Source: a virus. Taken from it: 22,672 nucleotides of DNA. Below the pieces are notes generated by a model. The model made no database searches and was not told the DNA's origin. It was given only the letters and a program-made list of their open reading frames with translations. This document shows, one piece after another, positions 15,664 to 22,442 of the stretch. The number at the start of each line of letters is the position of its first letter. Positions within the stretch are counted from its first letter, which is position 1. The translations under genes and the position numbers were made by a program. The stretch covers positions 1 through 22,672 of the IMG/VR virus record IMGVR_UViG_3300027848_000107; one strand, 5' to 3'.

Positions 15664-15924
15664 TTATACGTCTTGGTCAACGTTGAAATCCATCTCAAGT
15701 TGACGGTCGTCTTTTACCCGCTCTGTGGGGGTTTCATCCACGTCCCGCATCGCTTTTGTCAAAGCCTCTGAGACTGCGGTTTTATTGAACCGGTAGGTGT
15801 TACCGATCTTGATGTACGTGGTCTTGGGGATATGCCCCTGCCGTACCCACGCACGTATCGTTGAGATAGACACAGCGAAGTGCTTCGCTAAGTCCTCTAT
15901 TTGTACAAAAGGTTCTGTCATCAT
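15664..15924 (-). CDS. Excisionase/MerR-type helix-turn-helix protein
   Basis: This 86-residue protein is dominated by a winged HTH of the excisionase (HTH_17) type at residues 6-55: an EDLAKHFAVSISTIRAWVRQG helix pair, followed by a wing IPKTTYIKIGNTYRFNKTAV that ends in the helix reading into the tail. The C-terminus is short and acidic. The start is ATGATGA overlapping the stop of the upstream gene; both ATGs (15924 or 15921) fit the GAGG ribosome binding site. Proteins of this family act as transcription factors or as recombination directionality factors. No integrase is visible here, so a regulator of the replication operon is the simpler reading. It is also small enough to be a DNA-bending accessory protein. 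Confidence 0.78.
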   Translation of the reverse strand: MMTEPFVQIEDLAKHFAVSISTIRAWVRQGHIPKTTYIKIGNTYRFNKTAVSEALTKAMRDVDETPTERVKDDRQLEMDFNVDQDV

Positions 15925-16322
15925 TTTTTCCTCACAGAGATTACGTATTCAGTGTCGATGTTCAGACCCTTGGGCATCACATCGGGGTTCTCTTCCAAGA
16001 ACTGTTTGACGTTGGTCTGGTTCAAACGGCGGTCTAGGAACTCGGGCATGTCGTGCTCTTTGATGAACCCGTACATAGACTCCCAATCTCCAGTCCAGTA
16101 TTTCGTTTTAGTAGACCTGAAAAACAGACCCTCAGTAGTGCGGACGCTTTCAACCTTGTGAACGTCACAGTAGTCTAGCAGCGCACGTTTCAGAATTTCC
16201 TGTTGGCGTACCAACGCTCCATCGTTTTCCTTGAACTCCGCGGATATCGCAGCTCGCTTCGCCCGGATATTGATATAGGCTCTAGTGAGTTTATCTGCGG
16301 AGACGCCAGAGGTGTCATCCAT
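15921..16322 (-). CDS. Conserved-looking phage protein of unknown function (133 aa)
   Basis: The protein begins at ATG 16322 with AAGGAGAG upstream. Residues 9-55 form a basic coiled-coil hairpin (KLTRAYINIRAKRAAISAEF, then VRQQEILKRALLDYC). Next comes VESVRTTEGLFFRSTKTKYW, probably a beta hairpin, a helical DWESMYGFIKEHDM segment and a C-terminal VISVRKK strand. This layout (helical hairpin, SVRTxxGxxYR, DWxxFYxxI, basic end) recurs in hypothetical proteins of phage replication regions as I recall them; a host-nuclease-inhibitor-like role has been suggested for similar shapes but cannot be shown here. A promoter-like sequence lies just upstream, so the gene may head a sub-operon with the HTH, SSB and primase genes. 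Confidence 0.72.
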   Translation of the reverse strand: MDDTSGVSADKLTRAYINIRAKRAAISAEFKENDGALVRQQEILKRALLDYCDVHKVESVRTTEGLFFRSTKTKYWTGDWESMYGFIKEHDMPEFLDRRLNQTNVKQFLEENPDVMPKGLNIDTEYVISVRKK

Positions 16323-16351
16323 TATTGCTCTCCTTGTTTGGTTAGAGTTTC

Positions 16352-16380
16352 ACTTTAGTAGTGTATGGTGTGTTAGTCAA
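16352..16380 (-). promoter_or_regulatory. Candidate sigma-70-like promoter, leftward
   Basis: On the minus strand TTGACT (16380-16375, 5 of 6 to the -35 consensus) is followed after 17 bases by TAAAGT (16357-16352, 4 of 6 to the -10 consensus). It overlaps the stop of the helicase gene and precedes ATG 16322. A weak host-polymerase promoter for the 133-aa, HTH, SSB and primase genes is plausible; matches of this quality also occur by chance. Confidence 0.35.
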
Positions 16381-17908
16381 GTAGTTCTTTGTAGAGGTCG
16401 GTCATTTTTGTGTGGACGTTGATTCTACTATCTAACAGTGAGTAAATGCGCTTTTCCACAGGGGAACCCTGCAACTGTACAACAGTGCACGGATGTTTTT
16501 GTCCAGAGCGGTGCACACGAGCGTTTGCCTGCGCATATGTTTCCAGAGACGGGGTCGGACCCCACCACACCACAGTGTTGGCTGCTGTTAACGTGACACC
16601 ATGTGCAGCGGACTGCGGCTGGATTACCAATATCTTGGGGTCGTCTACTGTCTGGAACCGTTTGAATATATCTGTACGCTTGGCTACGGGCACGTCACCA
16701 CGGATAACCTCGGTAGTCAGCCCGTCATTGCGTAGCTTATCCACCAGTATGTCAATGGTGTGTTTGAACGGCACAAATATAAGAACCTTCTGACTGCTCT
16801 CGTCGATAACTTCCCTCAGCACGTTATACCGGTGCTTGATGTCGAACTCGAGCGTGTCCCCGTCGTCTGTATATACGGCACCCGCAGAAATCTGTAGTAG
16901 CTTGTTGATAGCCACCGCAGAGTTTACCGCCGATACTTCATCTTCGCCGATAGTAATAAGGTGGTTCTTTTTGAGTTTGTCATAGTAAAGCTGCTGCTGC
17001 CGTGTCAGTTCTACTTTGCGTTTGACGTAAGTCATTTCGGGCAGGTCAAGGCACTCTTCTTTGGTGAACCGGATAGCAGGCTGTAACACCCTATACACAA
17101 GGTCAGACGACTCCGGCTTAACCACCCACCTAAATTGCGTGATCTTGTGCATGACCATATCTCGGAAGGAACCAAAGAACCGTGGCACCGATGCAGGGTC
17201 GATTAACTTGGCTAATCCGTAGGCATCGAGGGGCGACTGCGCGGCGGGAGTACCCGTCATCATCCACAGCCACGTATCATCGCCCACCAGTTTGTTCATG
17301 GTCTTCCAGCGTTTCGACTGCGCGTTCTTGTAGTGAGTTGCCTCGTCCACGATGATTAGGTCGAACCCCCCTGCCACGATTTCGTCGAAGCAGATAGCGA
17401 TCCCGTCGTAGTTTATAATGGCGAAGTCTGCCCCTTGGGCGAGCAGCTGCTTACGCTTCTTCGGCGTACCGTATATGACTTCCACACTGCGGTGCGGTGC
17501 AAAGGTGAACAGGTCTTCGCGCCACGCTGAGTCCATGATGGACAACGGGCATACAACTAACACTCGCTTGATATGACCTTGGTCCAACAAGTAATCAGCG
17601 GCCCAGATAGCACTGGCTGTCTTGCCGGTACCCTGCTCGTTAAAACAGAAGGCCTTTTTATGTAGGGTTAAGAACGAGGATGTTTTCTTTTGGTGCGCAA
17701 ACGGAGCGTGTCTACCTGTCCATTTGTACCTGTCTTGGATAGGTGAGGGTGCGTTTATCTTGAGGTTCCGTAGGCTATGTACCTCGTCGATACCCCAGTT
17801 TACGAGCACCTCGTTGTCGCGCACTACCTTACTCTTAGGGATAACTTCAGTGATGCGTTTTGGATTGCGTAGCTTCATAAGCAACGCCTTACCGTCGATG
17901 ATCTTCAT
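16373..17908 (-). CDS. SNF2-type DEAD/DEAH helicase
   Basis: This 511-residue protein starts at an ATG preceded by AAAAGGAG. It has the full set of superfamily 2 motifs: the Q-motif region HAPFAHQKK (68-75), Walker A GTGKT (93-97), DEAT box VDEATHYK (187-194), motif III MTGTP (217-221), motif V near 430-450 and motif VI ARVHRSGQ (463-470). The RxHRxGQ form of motif VI and the compact size place it with SNF2-like phage helicases, which translocate on double-stranded DNA, remodel forks and help recombination-dependent replication, rather than with DnaB-type replicative helicases. Such helicases often accompany VRR-NUC nucleases and family A polymerases in phage operons, both of which occur here. 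A short hairpin abuts its ribosome binding site. Confidence 0.9.
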   Translation of the reverse strand: MKIIDGKALLMKLRNPKRITEVIPKSKVVRDNEVLVNWGIDEVHSLRNLKINAPSPIQDRYKWTGRHAPFAHQKKTSSFLTLHKKAFCFNEQGTGKTASAIWAADYLLDQGHIKRVLVVCPLSIMDSAWREDLFTFAPHRSVEVIYGTPKKRKQLLAQGADFAIINYDGIAICFDEIVAGGFDLIIVDEATHYKNAQSKRWKTMNKLVGDDTWLWMMTGTPAAQSPLDAYGLAKLIDPASVPRFFGSFRDMVMHKITQFRWVVKPESSDLVYRVLQPAIRFTKEECLDLPEMTYVKRKVELTRQQQLYYDKLKKNHLITIGEDEVSAVNSAVAINKLLQISAGAVYTDDGDTLEFDIKHRYNVLREVIDESSQKVLIFVPFKHTIDILVDKLRNDGLTTEVIRGDVPVAKRTDIFKRFQTVDDPKILVIQPQSAAHGVTLTAANTVVWWGPTPSLETYAQANARVHRSGQKHPCTVVQLQGSPVEKRIYSLLDSRINVHTKMTDLYKELLD

Positions 17909-17919
17909 GTCGTTCTCCT

Positions 17920-17937
17920 TTTAGGGTAGCCCCTAAA
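17920..17937 (-). promoter_or_regulatory. Hairpin abutting the helicase ribosome binding site
   Basis: TTTAGGG and CCCTAAA form a perfect 7-bp stem with a 4-base loop between the HNH-like gene stop and the AGGAG of the helicase gene. On the leftward RNA its 3' arm ends in the As directly before AGGAG. It could limit ribosome access or separate the two messages; at 7 bp it may also be fortuitous. Confidence 0.4.
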
Positions 17938-18207
17938 TCACGCTTTCTTCTTGTAGTTACGCGCGCGGTTCTTACTCGAACTCTCTATCGTGTAACCGTC
18001 CTTGTTGCTGCCGCCCTTGGACAGGGCTTTCTTGTGGCTAACGTCTTTGCCTTCACGTTTGTCGGCTTTGCCGTTGTTGTTTTTGTCGGCACCATCTTTA
18101 TCTACAGCACGGCGGGCACGCTGGCGCTCCATCCGGGCCTCAAAGGTCTTGCTACCAACAGGTTTGTTGGTCTGCTTCTTACGATCTGCGGGGTTCTTAT
18201 ATGGCAT
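17938..18207 (-). CDS. Small basic HNH-like protein (89 aa)
   Basis: ATG 18207 is preferred because GAAGGAGCC lies just upstream; an ORF start 24 codons earlier has no such site. The 89-residue protein is very basic. Residues 1-35 (MPYKNPADRKK, RMERQRARRA) resemble the N-terminus of small phage HNH-like proteins. DVSHKKALSKGG (55-66) followed by SSSKNRARN (76-84) matches the first half of an HNH core (His of DH/SH, then GG, then a C-terminal Asn). DKNNNGKAD (41-49) inserted between them resembles an EF-hand-like loop. The canonical His-Asn-His triad is not complete, so it may be a DNA-binding derivative rather than an active nuclease. It lies between a 61-aa gene and the SNF2 helicase. Confidence 0.6.
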   Translation of the reverse strand: MPYKNPADRKKQTNKPVGSKTFEARMERQRARRAVDKDGADKNNNGKADKREGKDVSHKKALSKGGSNKDGYTIESSSKNRARNYKKKA

Positions 18208-18220
18208 CTTATAGGCTCCT

Positions 18221-18406
18221 TCACGGGGTGTTTGTTTTGTAGAAGCGTGGAACTGGTTGAACATTGGACACGCCATCATTTACGAGTGCGCCCTCCGCGA
18301 CAGCGGCCATGCGCCTAACAGTAGCGTTTGGCGACGTACCCGGAATTTCTACAATCTCTGCCATAGCGTTCCACAACTTCCCGTGTTCTTTTTGGTAATC
18401 AATCAT
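18221..18406 (-). CDS. Small protein of unknown function (61 aa)
   Basis: The ATG shares one base with the stop of the upstream nuclease gene (TGATG), with GGAG seven bases before it, a typical translationally coupled start. The 61-residue product has a helical N-terminus (YQKEHGKLWNAMAEIVEI) and a middle TSPNATVRRMAAVAEGAL that could form a second helix. No recognised domain, signal or membrane segment. The tight coupling and codon context argue for a real gene. It may be a partner of the nuclease or the following HNH-like protein, but nothing shows this directly. Confidence 0.6.
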   Translation of the reverse strand: MIDYQKEHGKLWNAMAEIVEIPGTSPNATVRRMAAVAEGALVNDGVSNVQPVPRFYKTNTP

Positions 18407-19077
18407 CAGTTCGCTCCGTTATGTACACATTCGATTACCGCACAGTGACGTCGGCATAACCCGCTGGGCTTTGCGTTCCACATATCCGTTTCCCCTGCGG
18501 TCTCCATTTGCTTGTACTTGGAAAGCCACTTCTCCCACAGGTTTGGTTTATCGTACTCCGTGTACGTGCCTCTCACCAAGTCATTGCTAATGACGAACAC
18601 CAACCCCGCACGTATCGTCTTTACCTGCGGGTAGTGTTTGAACACGGACAGCGCCATGAGTTCCAGCTGCCCCTTGTCGGCGTACTTTGAGGACTTGCCA
18701 GTCTTGTAGTCGATCACCCACGCAAGATCACCGTCGAGGATAATAAGGTCGGCGATCCCACGGAACCACACGTCACCCGCAAAGAACCCACACGGCTCTA
18801 GGTCTTTAGTGATACCCAGCTTGAGTTCACACAGCTTGTCGCCCTTCTTGTTCTTGAGAACGTCAAGCATCTTTTGCGCGTAGCTAAACTTATTAGGTAG
18901 CGGGACGTCCTTCCCTATATAGTCCTCCGCTGCGGTGTGAAACGCCGTGCCATACAGTGTTGCCTCGGTCTCTTTGAAGGGAATTTCCTTGAGGATTTTG
19001 TCGTGGTAGAACTGTTTGGGGCACTGCTCAAACGCTTTGATCTTGCTGTAGGACCACGGCCATACCTTAGTTGTCAT
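18406..19077 (-). CDS. Cas4/RecB-like PD-(D/E)XK nuclease with four candidate Fe-S cysteines
   Basis: ATG 19077 (223 residues) is chosen over an upstream start because it overlaps the polymerase stop as ATGA and has GGAG seven bases upstream. The PD-(D/E)XK core is complete: H47 in GTAFH, D110 in GIADLI, D123 and K125 in DYKTG, and Q137 in GQLELM. One cysteine near the N-terminus (C19, FEQCPKQFY) and three at the C-terminus (C208, C212, C217) match the one-plus-three arrangement that binds a 4Fe-4S cluster in Cas4 and AddB-type nucleases. The family (PDDEXK_1) degrades DNA ends with 5'-3' polarity in recombination. Position next to PolA and SNF2 helicase indicates phage recombination or host-DNA degradation, not CRISPR; no cas gene or repeat array is near. 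Confidence 0.85.
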   Translation of the reverse strand: MTTKVWPWSYSKIKAFEQCPKQFYHDKILKEIPFKETEATLYGTAFHTAAEDYIGKDVPLPNKFSYAQKMLDVLKNKKGDKLCELKLGITKDLEPCGFFAGDVWFRGIADLIILDGDLAWVIDYKTGKSSKYADKGQLELMALSVFKHYPQVKTIRAGLVFVISNDLVRGTYTEYDKPNLWEKWLSKYKQMETAGETDMWNAKPSGLCRRHCAVIECVHNGAN

Positions 19078-20903
19078 CCTGCATCTCCATATGATTTGCC
19101 TGTACCGCTCTCGCACGTGATGGGTAATCCATCAGCCCAATCGGGGGTCTGTCGCATACATTCTTCCATGTACGCCTGCGCCTCGTCTAACTCTTCGTCG
19201 GGCACACAGGTTATAATTGAGTCGTGTACAGTTAGCACGGCTTTGTATCTCTTGGCAAGTAGTATCATTTGATACCCTATGATGCAGCGGGCGAGGGCTT
19301 GACACACGTTCTCCACCAGCTTGCCACCATATATTTTGCTTGGGCCTCTACGGGTGCGATAACTGTACTCATAACCATACTTTGACCTCTCCCCTGCAAG
19401 GCCGTGGTAGTACATGGACAGACCTGACGGGAGAACAATAGCGTTTCTCGCAGCGTCCACTTGCAAGACACCTTCACGTCCGAACTGTAAGCTGTCGCCC
19501 CGTGCCATGTATTGCACAGTGTTGTTGGCATCCCGCCACAGCTGACTAATGGCCCCGTTGGTACTCCGGTAAATCTCTATGATCCGCCGCGCTTCTTCGA
19601 GTTCGATATAGACCCCCATGCCCTGCAACTGTAGCTGGAACTTGACTGCGCCCATGCCGTAACCCGCGCCGAGGATCGTAGTCTTACCCACGAACCGTTG
19701 GTCTTTGGTCACACTTTCAACGAGTACAGTGTAAATACTTGAGGCCATGTATTTGTACACGTCCTCTCCGTTGGTGAACTGTTGGGTCAGGTCGTCTTGT
19801 CCCGCAAGCCAAGCGAGTACCCGCGCCTCGATCTGTGAAGAGTCGCAGTCGATAAGTGAGTAACCTTCGGGCGCGAGGATACTTCTCTTTAGCTTCTTAC
19901 CGTTTTGTCCCCGACTTGGTAGGTTCTGTAGGTTGATCTTATCGTCCCCACCCCACCTGCCAGTGTGCGCGGCATAATACTTTATGGGCCCGGGCAGGAG
20001 ACCCCGTTTGGATATGTCTATGAACCGCTGTGTTCGAGTTTCTTCGAGCGTGGATTTGGTACCAAGTCGCGCTGATACCAGTGCCTGAACCTGCTCATTG
20101 TCGTGGTCTAGTAGTTGTCTGAACTCTTCATCGCTCTTGGCAAAAGCGAACGTCTCGTTGCCCGTCGTGGGGCTGATCTTCATAGGTGGTTCAACCCCTA
20201 AACCTACTAACAGGGCGGCTAACTTGGGGTTGGACATAAGTTCCTTCTTGTTCGTGATACCCGCGTCGATCATCAGCTGGTTTTTATGTTCCTTTATGTC
20301 CTCAAGGTGAGACTCCAGCAGGGCGGGGTCGAGGACCAATGTAGGTTCCGTAAACATCCGCAGGGTTAAGTCTATGAGTCGTAGTTCCTCTTTGGGGAAT
20401 CCCTTAACCATAATAGCGAACAGCTTGTACGTCAGATCGACGTCGTTAATGCAGTAGTCTCCGTACTTCTCTAACTCGTCTACAAGAAAATCCCCGCGTC
20501 GTTTTCCGAGGGCGTCCAGTACCTCTGTGCCCTTCTCCCCAATGCCGTAGCGGGTAGCTAATGCGGCGAGACTGCCACCGGCTTCGGTGCCATGCAGGGC
20601 ACGGGCGATGCAAAGAGTATCTGCGTACATGCGGGGGTGTATATCAAAAAGCCAGCTTAGAATGGCCCCGTCAAACATAGTGTTATGACAAAGTACCATA
20701 GAGTCTTCCCACGGTAGAGACTTGAGATACTTCCTCGTCTGCTCATACGTTCCACTTGCCCACTCCGCTTCTCCATTGTTTAGTTTTACGCTCACGCCGA
20801 TCACCTCAAAACGAGGGTCACGGATGTAGGCTTCGGTTGTCATTTTACGCAAGGAATAATCCTTGTCATAATATGTCTCAAAATCTAGGGTCAGTAGGTC
20901 CAT
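19074..20903 (-). CDS. polA: Family A DNA polymerase with 3'-5' exonuclease (Leu762 type)
   Basis: This 609-residue protein has the exonuclease motifs DFE (7-9), NxxFD (74-78) and YxxxD (150-154), then the polymerase fingers and palm. NLQNLP (324-329) precedes motif A, DSSQIEAR (354-361). Motif B is R403...K407-TTILGAGYG-416, and motif C is VHDS (559-562). Aligned on E. coli Pol I, L411 sits at position 762, which marks a large clade of marine phage polymerases. Motif C has Ser where most family members have Glu (HDE). No 5'-3' exonuclease domain is present, as is usual in phage replicative PolA. It should be the replicative polymerase, acting with the primase-helicase and SSB of the operon. 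It overlaps the upstream HTH gene by 13 bases and the downstream nuclease start by four. Confidence 0.92.
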   Translation of the reverse strand: MDLLTLDFETYYDKDYSLRKMTTEAYIRDPRFEVIGVSVKLNNGEAEWASGTYEQTRKYLKSLPWEDSMVLCHNTMFDGAILSWLFDIHPRMYADTLCIARALHGTEAGGSLAALATRYGIGEKGTEVLDALGKRRGDFLVDELEKYGDYCINDVDLTYKLFAIMVKGFPKEELRLIDLTLRMFTEPTLVLDPALLESHLEDIKEHKNQLMIDAGITNKKELMSNPKLAALLVGLGVEPPMKISPTTGNETFAFAKSDEEFRQLLDHDNEQVQALVSARLGTKSTLEETRTQRFIDISKRGLLPGPIKYYAAHTGRWGGDDKINLQNLPSRGQNGKKLKRSILAPEGYSLIDCDSSQIEARVLAWLAGQDDLTQQFTNGEDVYKYMASSIYTVLVESVTKDQRFVGKTTILGAGYGMGAVKFQLQLQGMGVYIELEEARRIIEIYRSTNGAISQLWRDANNTVQYMARGDSLQFGREGVLQVDAARNAIVLPSGLSMYYHGLAGERSKYGYEYSYRTRRGPSKIYGGKLVENVCQALARCIIGYQMILLAKRYKAVLTVHDSIITCVPDEELDEAQAYMEECMRQTPDWADGLPITCESGTGKSYGDAG

Positions 20904-21292
20904 CTGGTGTTTTGTTCCTCACAATAGTTTTCAACTGCTATGTCGACTAGATACTCCGCAAAGCTAACGTACCCTCCAGTGGTCATTTTCTTAACGATGC
21001 CGTAATATGTGGCTTCATCCATACCCCCAACGATAGATTGTCTTATGCTCCCCAGCCTAAATGCAGGCTGGCGCAGCGCGCGGTTTACCCGTTGTTTCTC
21101 AGAGTACCTACTACCGTATGTAACTATCCCCCGCGCCCTTGCCCTGTCGATAACGCCAAAGACGTTCCCGTATTTAATATCCAGAGCAATAGCGATGTCT
21201 TTGACACGCTGCCCACTCTTATACATTGCGAGTATCCTGTGGCTCAACGCGGATATTCCCGGGCCCGGATTCTTCTTCGTTCTCTCGTTCAT
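20891..21292 (-). CDS. Small HTH DNA-binding protein (133 aa)
   Basis: The gene starts at ATG 21292, overlapping the upstream stop as ATGA. Residues 18-52 form a homeodomain-like helix-turn-helix: an ILAMYKSGQRVKDIAIAL stretch followed by DIKYGNVFGVIDRARARG. After a basic linker, the C-terminal third (residues 90-133) is helical and acidic near the end. Its 3' end overlaps the polymerase start by 13 bases, so it is translated just before the polymerase. A regulator of the operon or an origin-binding factor is possible; no ATPase or nuclease motif is present. I do not recognise a named family. Confidence 0.72.
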   Translation of the reverse strand: MNERTKKNPGPGISALSHRILAMYKSGQRVKDIAIALDIKYGNVFGVIDRARARGIVTYGSRYSEKQRVNRALRQPAFRLGSIRQSIVGGMDEATYYGIVKKMTTGGYVSFAEYLVDIAVENYCEEQNTRWTY

Positions 21293-21750
21293 GGTCGATC
21301 ATCCTCTCCTGCACCGCGACGCTCGTACGCTGTCAAAAACGCTAGGCAACAACATGCGTGTGCAAGGTGCGAGTATCCCGTCTCAGGGTCTTTATCCTCA
21401 CCTCCCCACCAAGCCCACATATGACGCATCATGGCACTGAACGGGCGGGACCACGCCATACCCGACTCCCAGTTACGCGACGAATACTTCCCAGCACCGA
21501 AGGTCAAGACACGTGCAGTCTCTTCCAACAACTCAGGTGGTAACAACTCATAGCGTAACTTGTCAGTGTCGTCCTTATGCCCCGTGGGGGGCATAGGCTT
21601 CACTTCCTCTCGCCAGTCGGGTGAGGATATACGACCTAAAAGGGTTTTTACCAGTGACACGTCGACCTCTAATACCTCGGCTACACGCCACGCGCTAACG
21701 TTCCTGTGGGCTACGAGGTATCGCCATATCTGTTCTTCTTCTTTGGTCAT
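21289..21750 (-). CDS. HTH fused to DUF5664 domain (dATP/dGTP diphosphohydrolase-like)
   Basis: This 153-residue protein begins at ATG 21750 with AAGGA seven bases upstream. Residues 8-40 look like a winged HTH (WRYLVAHRNVSAWRVAEVLE, then VSLVKTLLG). Residues 58-142 match DUF5664/PF18909: KDDTDKLRYELLP, FGAGKYSSRNWESG (84-97), R109-H110, GEDKDPETGYSHLAHA (117-132). That family is named for dATP/dGTP diphosphohydrolase and has a MazG-like all-helical fold, so a role in trimming purine deoxynucleotide pools is likely. The same family name appears in phages with 2-aminoadenine genomes, but no PurZ is seen here and the domain is common in ordinary phages. The fused N-terminal HTH is unusual. It lies directly before the small HTH and polymerase genes. 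Confidence 0.82.
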   Translation of the reverse strand: MTKEEEQIWRYLVAHRNVSAWRVAEVLEVDVSLVKTLLGRISSPDWREEVKPMPPTGHKDDTDKLRYELLPPELLEETARVLTFGAGKYSSRNWESGMAWSRPFSAMMRHMWAWWGGEDKDPETGYSHLAHACCCLAFLTAYERRGAGEDDRP

Positions 21751-21950
21751 ATTTTATATCCTTCTTTGCGGCGGCTGCTGACAAACTTTGTCAGATCATC
21801 CTTGGCGTGGTGGTACCGCTGATTAACGGAGGGGGATGCGTCCCTAGTTCTGCCGAACGCTTGATGCCGCCAGAAATCTACCTGCTTCCTTAAAAACAGC
21901 AGTTCCTCCTCTAGCGCAGGGTTTAACGTGCCCGGTGCTCCACCCTCCAT
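21747..21950 (-). CDS. Small coiled-coil protein (67 aa)
   Basis: ATG 21950 is preferred: it shares one base with the preceding stop (TGATG) and continues ATGGAGG; the GTG three bases upstream is an alternative. The 67-residue product has a helix with heptad spacing (ALEEELLFLRKQVDFWRHQA, about 12-31) and a basic C-terminal half (YHHAKDDLTKFVSSRRKEG). The stop overlaps the next ATG as ATGA. The composition suggests a helical adaptor or DNA-associated protein, but no known family is recognised. The coupling on both sides supports that it is a real gene. Confidence 0.65.
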   Translation of the reverse strand: MEGGAPGTLNPALEEELLFLRKQVDFWRHQAFGRTRDASPSVNQRYHHAKDDLTKFVSSRRKEGYKI

Positions 21951-22432
21951 CACGTTGCAAACCAGTCTGTAGCAGGTGCCCAGAGCACAGTAGACGCTCG
22001 ATCTTGACCGCCCTTAGCCCACACCTGCGCCTTGGCGATTTCCCCAGCGTTGTGCATCCGGTGCAGTACCTGTTGCATCTCACCGTCCCCCACACTTAGT
22101 GCTTTGGCGAGGTTCTTAGCTGTATGCGCAAACTGGTTTTCCTCCATCTCAAAATGCGCCGTGATACGATCTTCTAGCTTGGCCACCACCACGCGGGGTG
22201 TTTCCCCCTTCAGGGTTTCCTCCATGGACATAGTAATAGCTTTCCATGGGGTGGCACTGTTTTCGTCGCCCACGTTCGGCAAGACCACCATTCTGTACGT
22301 TTCCTCTTCTTTGAGGTCATGTTTTTTGACTAGTCGTGCGTTGATGAACACGCCTTCCCCGTTGTCGACACGAGCACCGAAACTTGTTCTGGTGTCCAGT
22401 TGGGTCTCGATAAATACGTATACAGTTTCCAT
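21950..22432 (-). CDS. Putative OB/S1-like plus winged-helix protein (160 aa)
   Basis: The protein starts at ATG 22432, ten bases after the stop of the nuclease gene, with GAGG upstream. Residues 15-52 (RTSFGARVDNGEGVFINARL, then KKHDLKEEETYRMVVLPN) are beta-rich and resemble a small OB/cold-shock-like fold. The middle is acidic, and residues 95-140 (FAHTAKNLAKALSVGDGEMQ, then VLHRMHNAGEI) read as a winged helix. It ends with WAPATDWF. This combination suggests nucleic-acid binding, perhaps single-strand or RNA binding, but I cannot name a family. Operon position between VRR-NUC and the DUF5664 region places it in DNA metabolism. Confidence 0.6.
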   Translation of the reverse strand: METVYVFIETQLDTRTSFGARVDNGEGVFINARLVKKHDLKEEETYRMVVLPNVGDENSATPWKAITMSMEETLKGETPRVVVAKLEDRITAHFEMEENQFAHTAKNLAKALSVGDGEMQQVLHRMHNAGEIAKAQVWAKGGQDRASTVLWAPATDWFAT

Positions 22433-22442
22433 TATGTAGTCC

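Noticed and set aside
15664-15924. Excisionase as proof of a temperate phage
   Set aside because: The HTH fold fits, but no integrase, attachment site or repressor is seen; the same fold serves ordinary regulators.
18406-19077. Part of a CRISPR-Cas system because of Cas4 likeness
   Set aside because: No repeat array and no other cas gene; PD-(D/E)XK nucleases of this type are ordinary members of phage replication operons.
21289-21750. Evidence for a 2-aminoadenine (Z) genome
   Set aside because: The DUF5664 family name suggests a link, but no PurZ-like gene is in the window and the domain is widespread in phages with normal bases.
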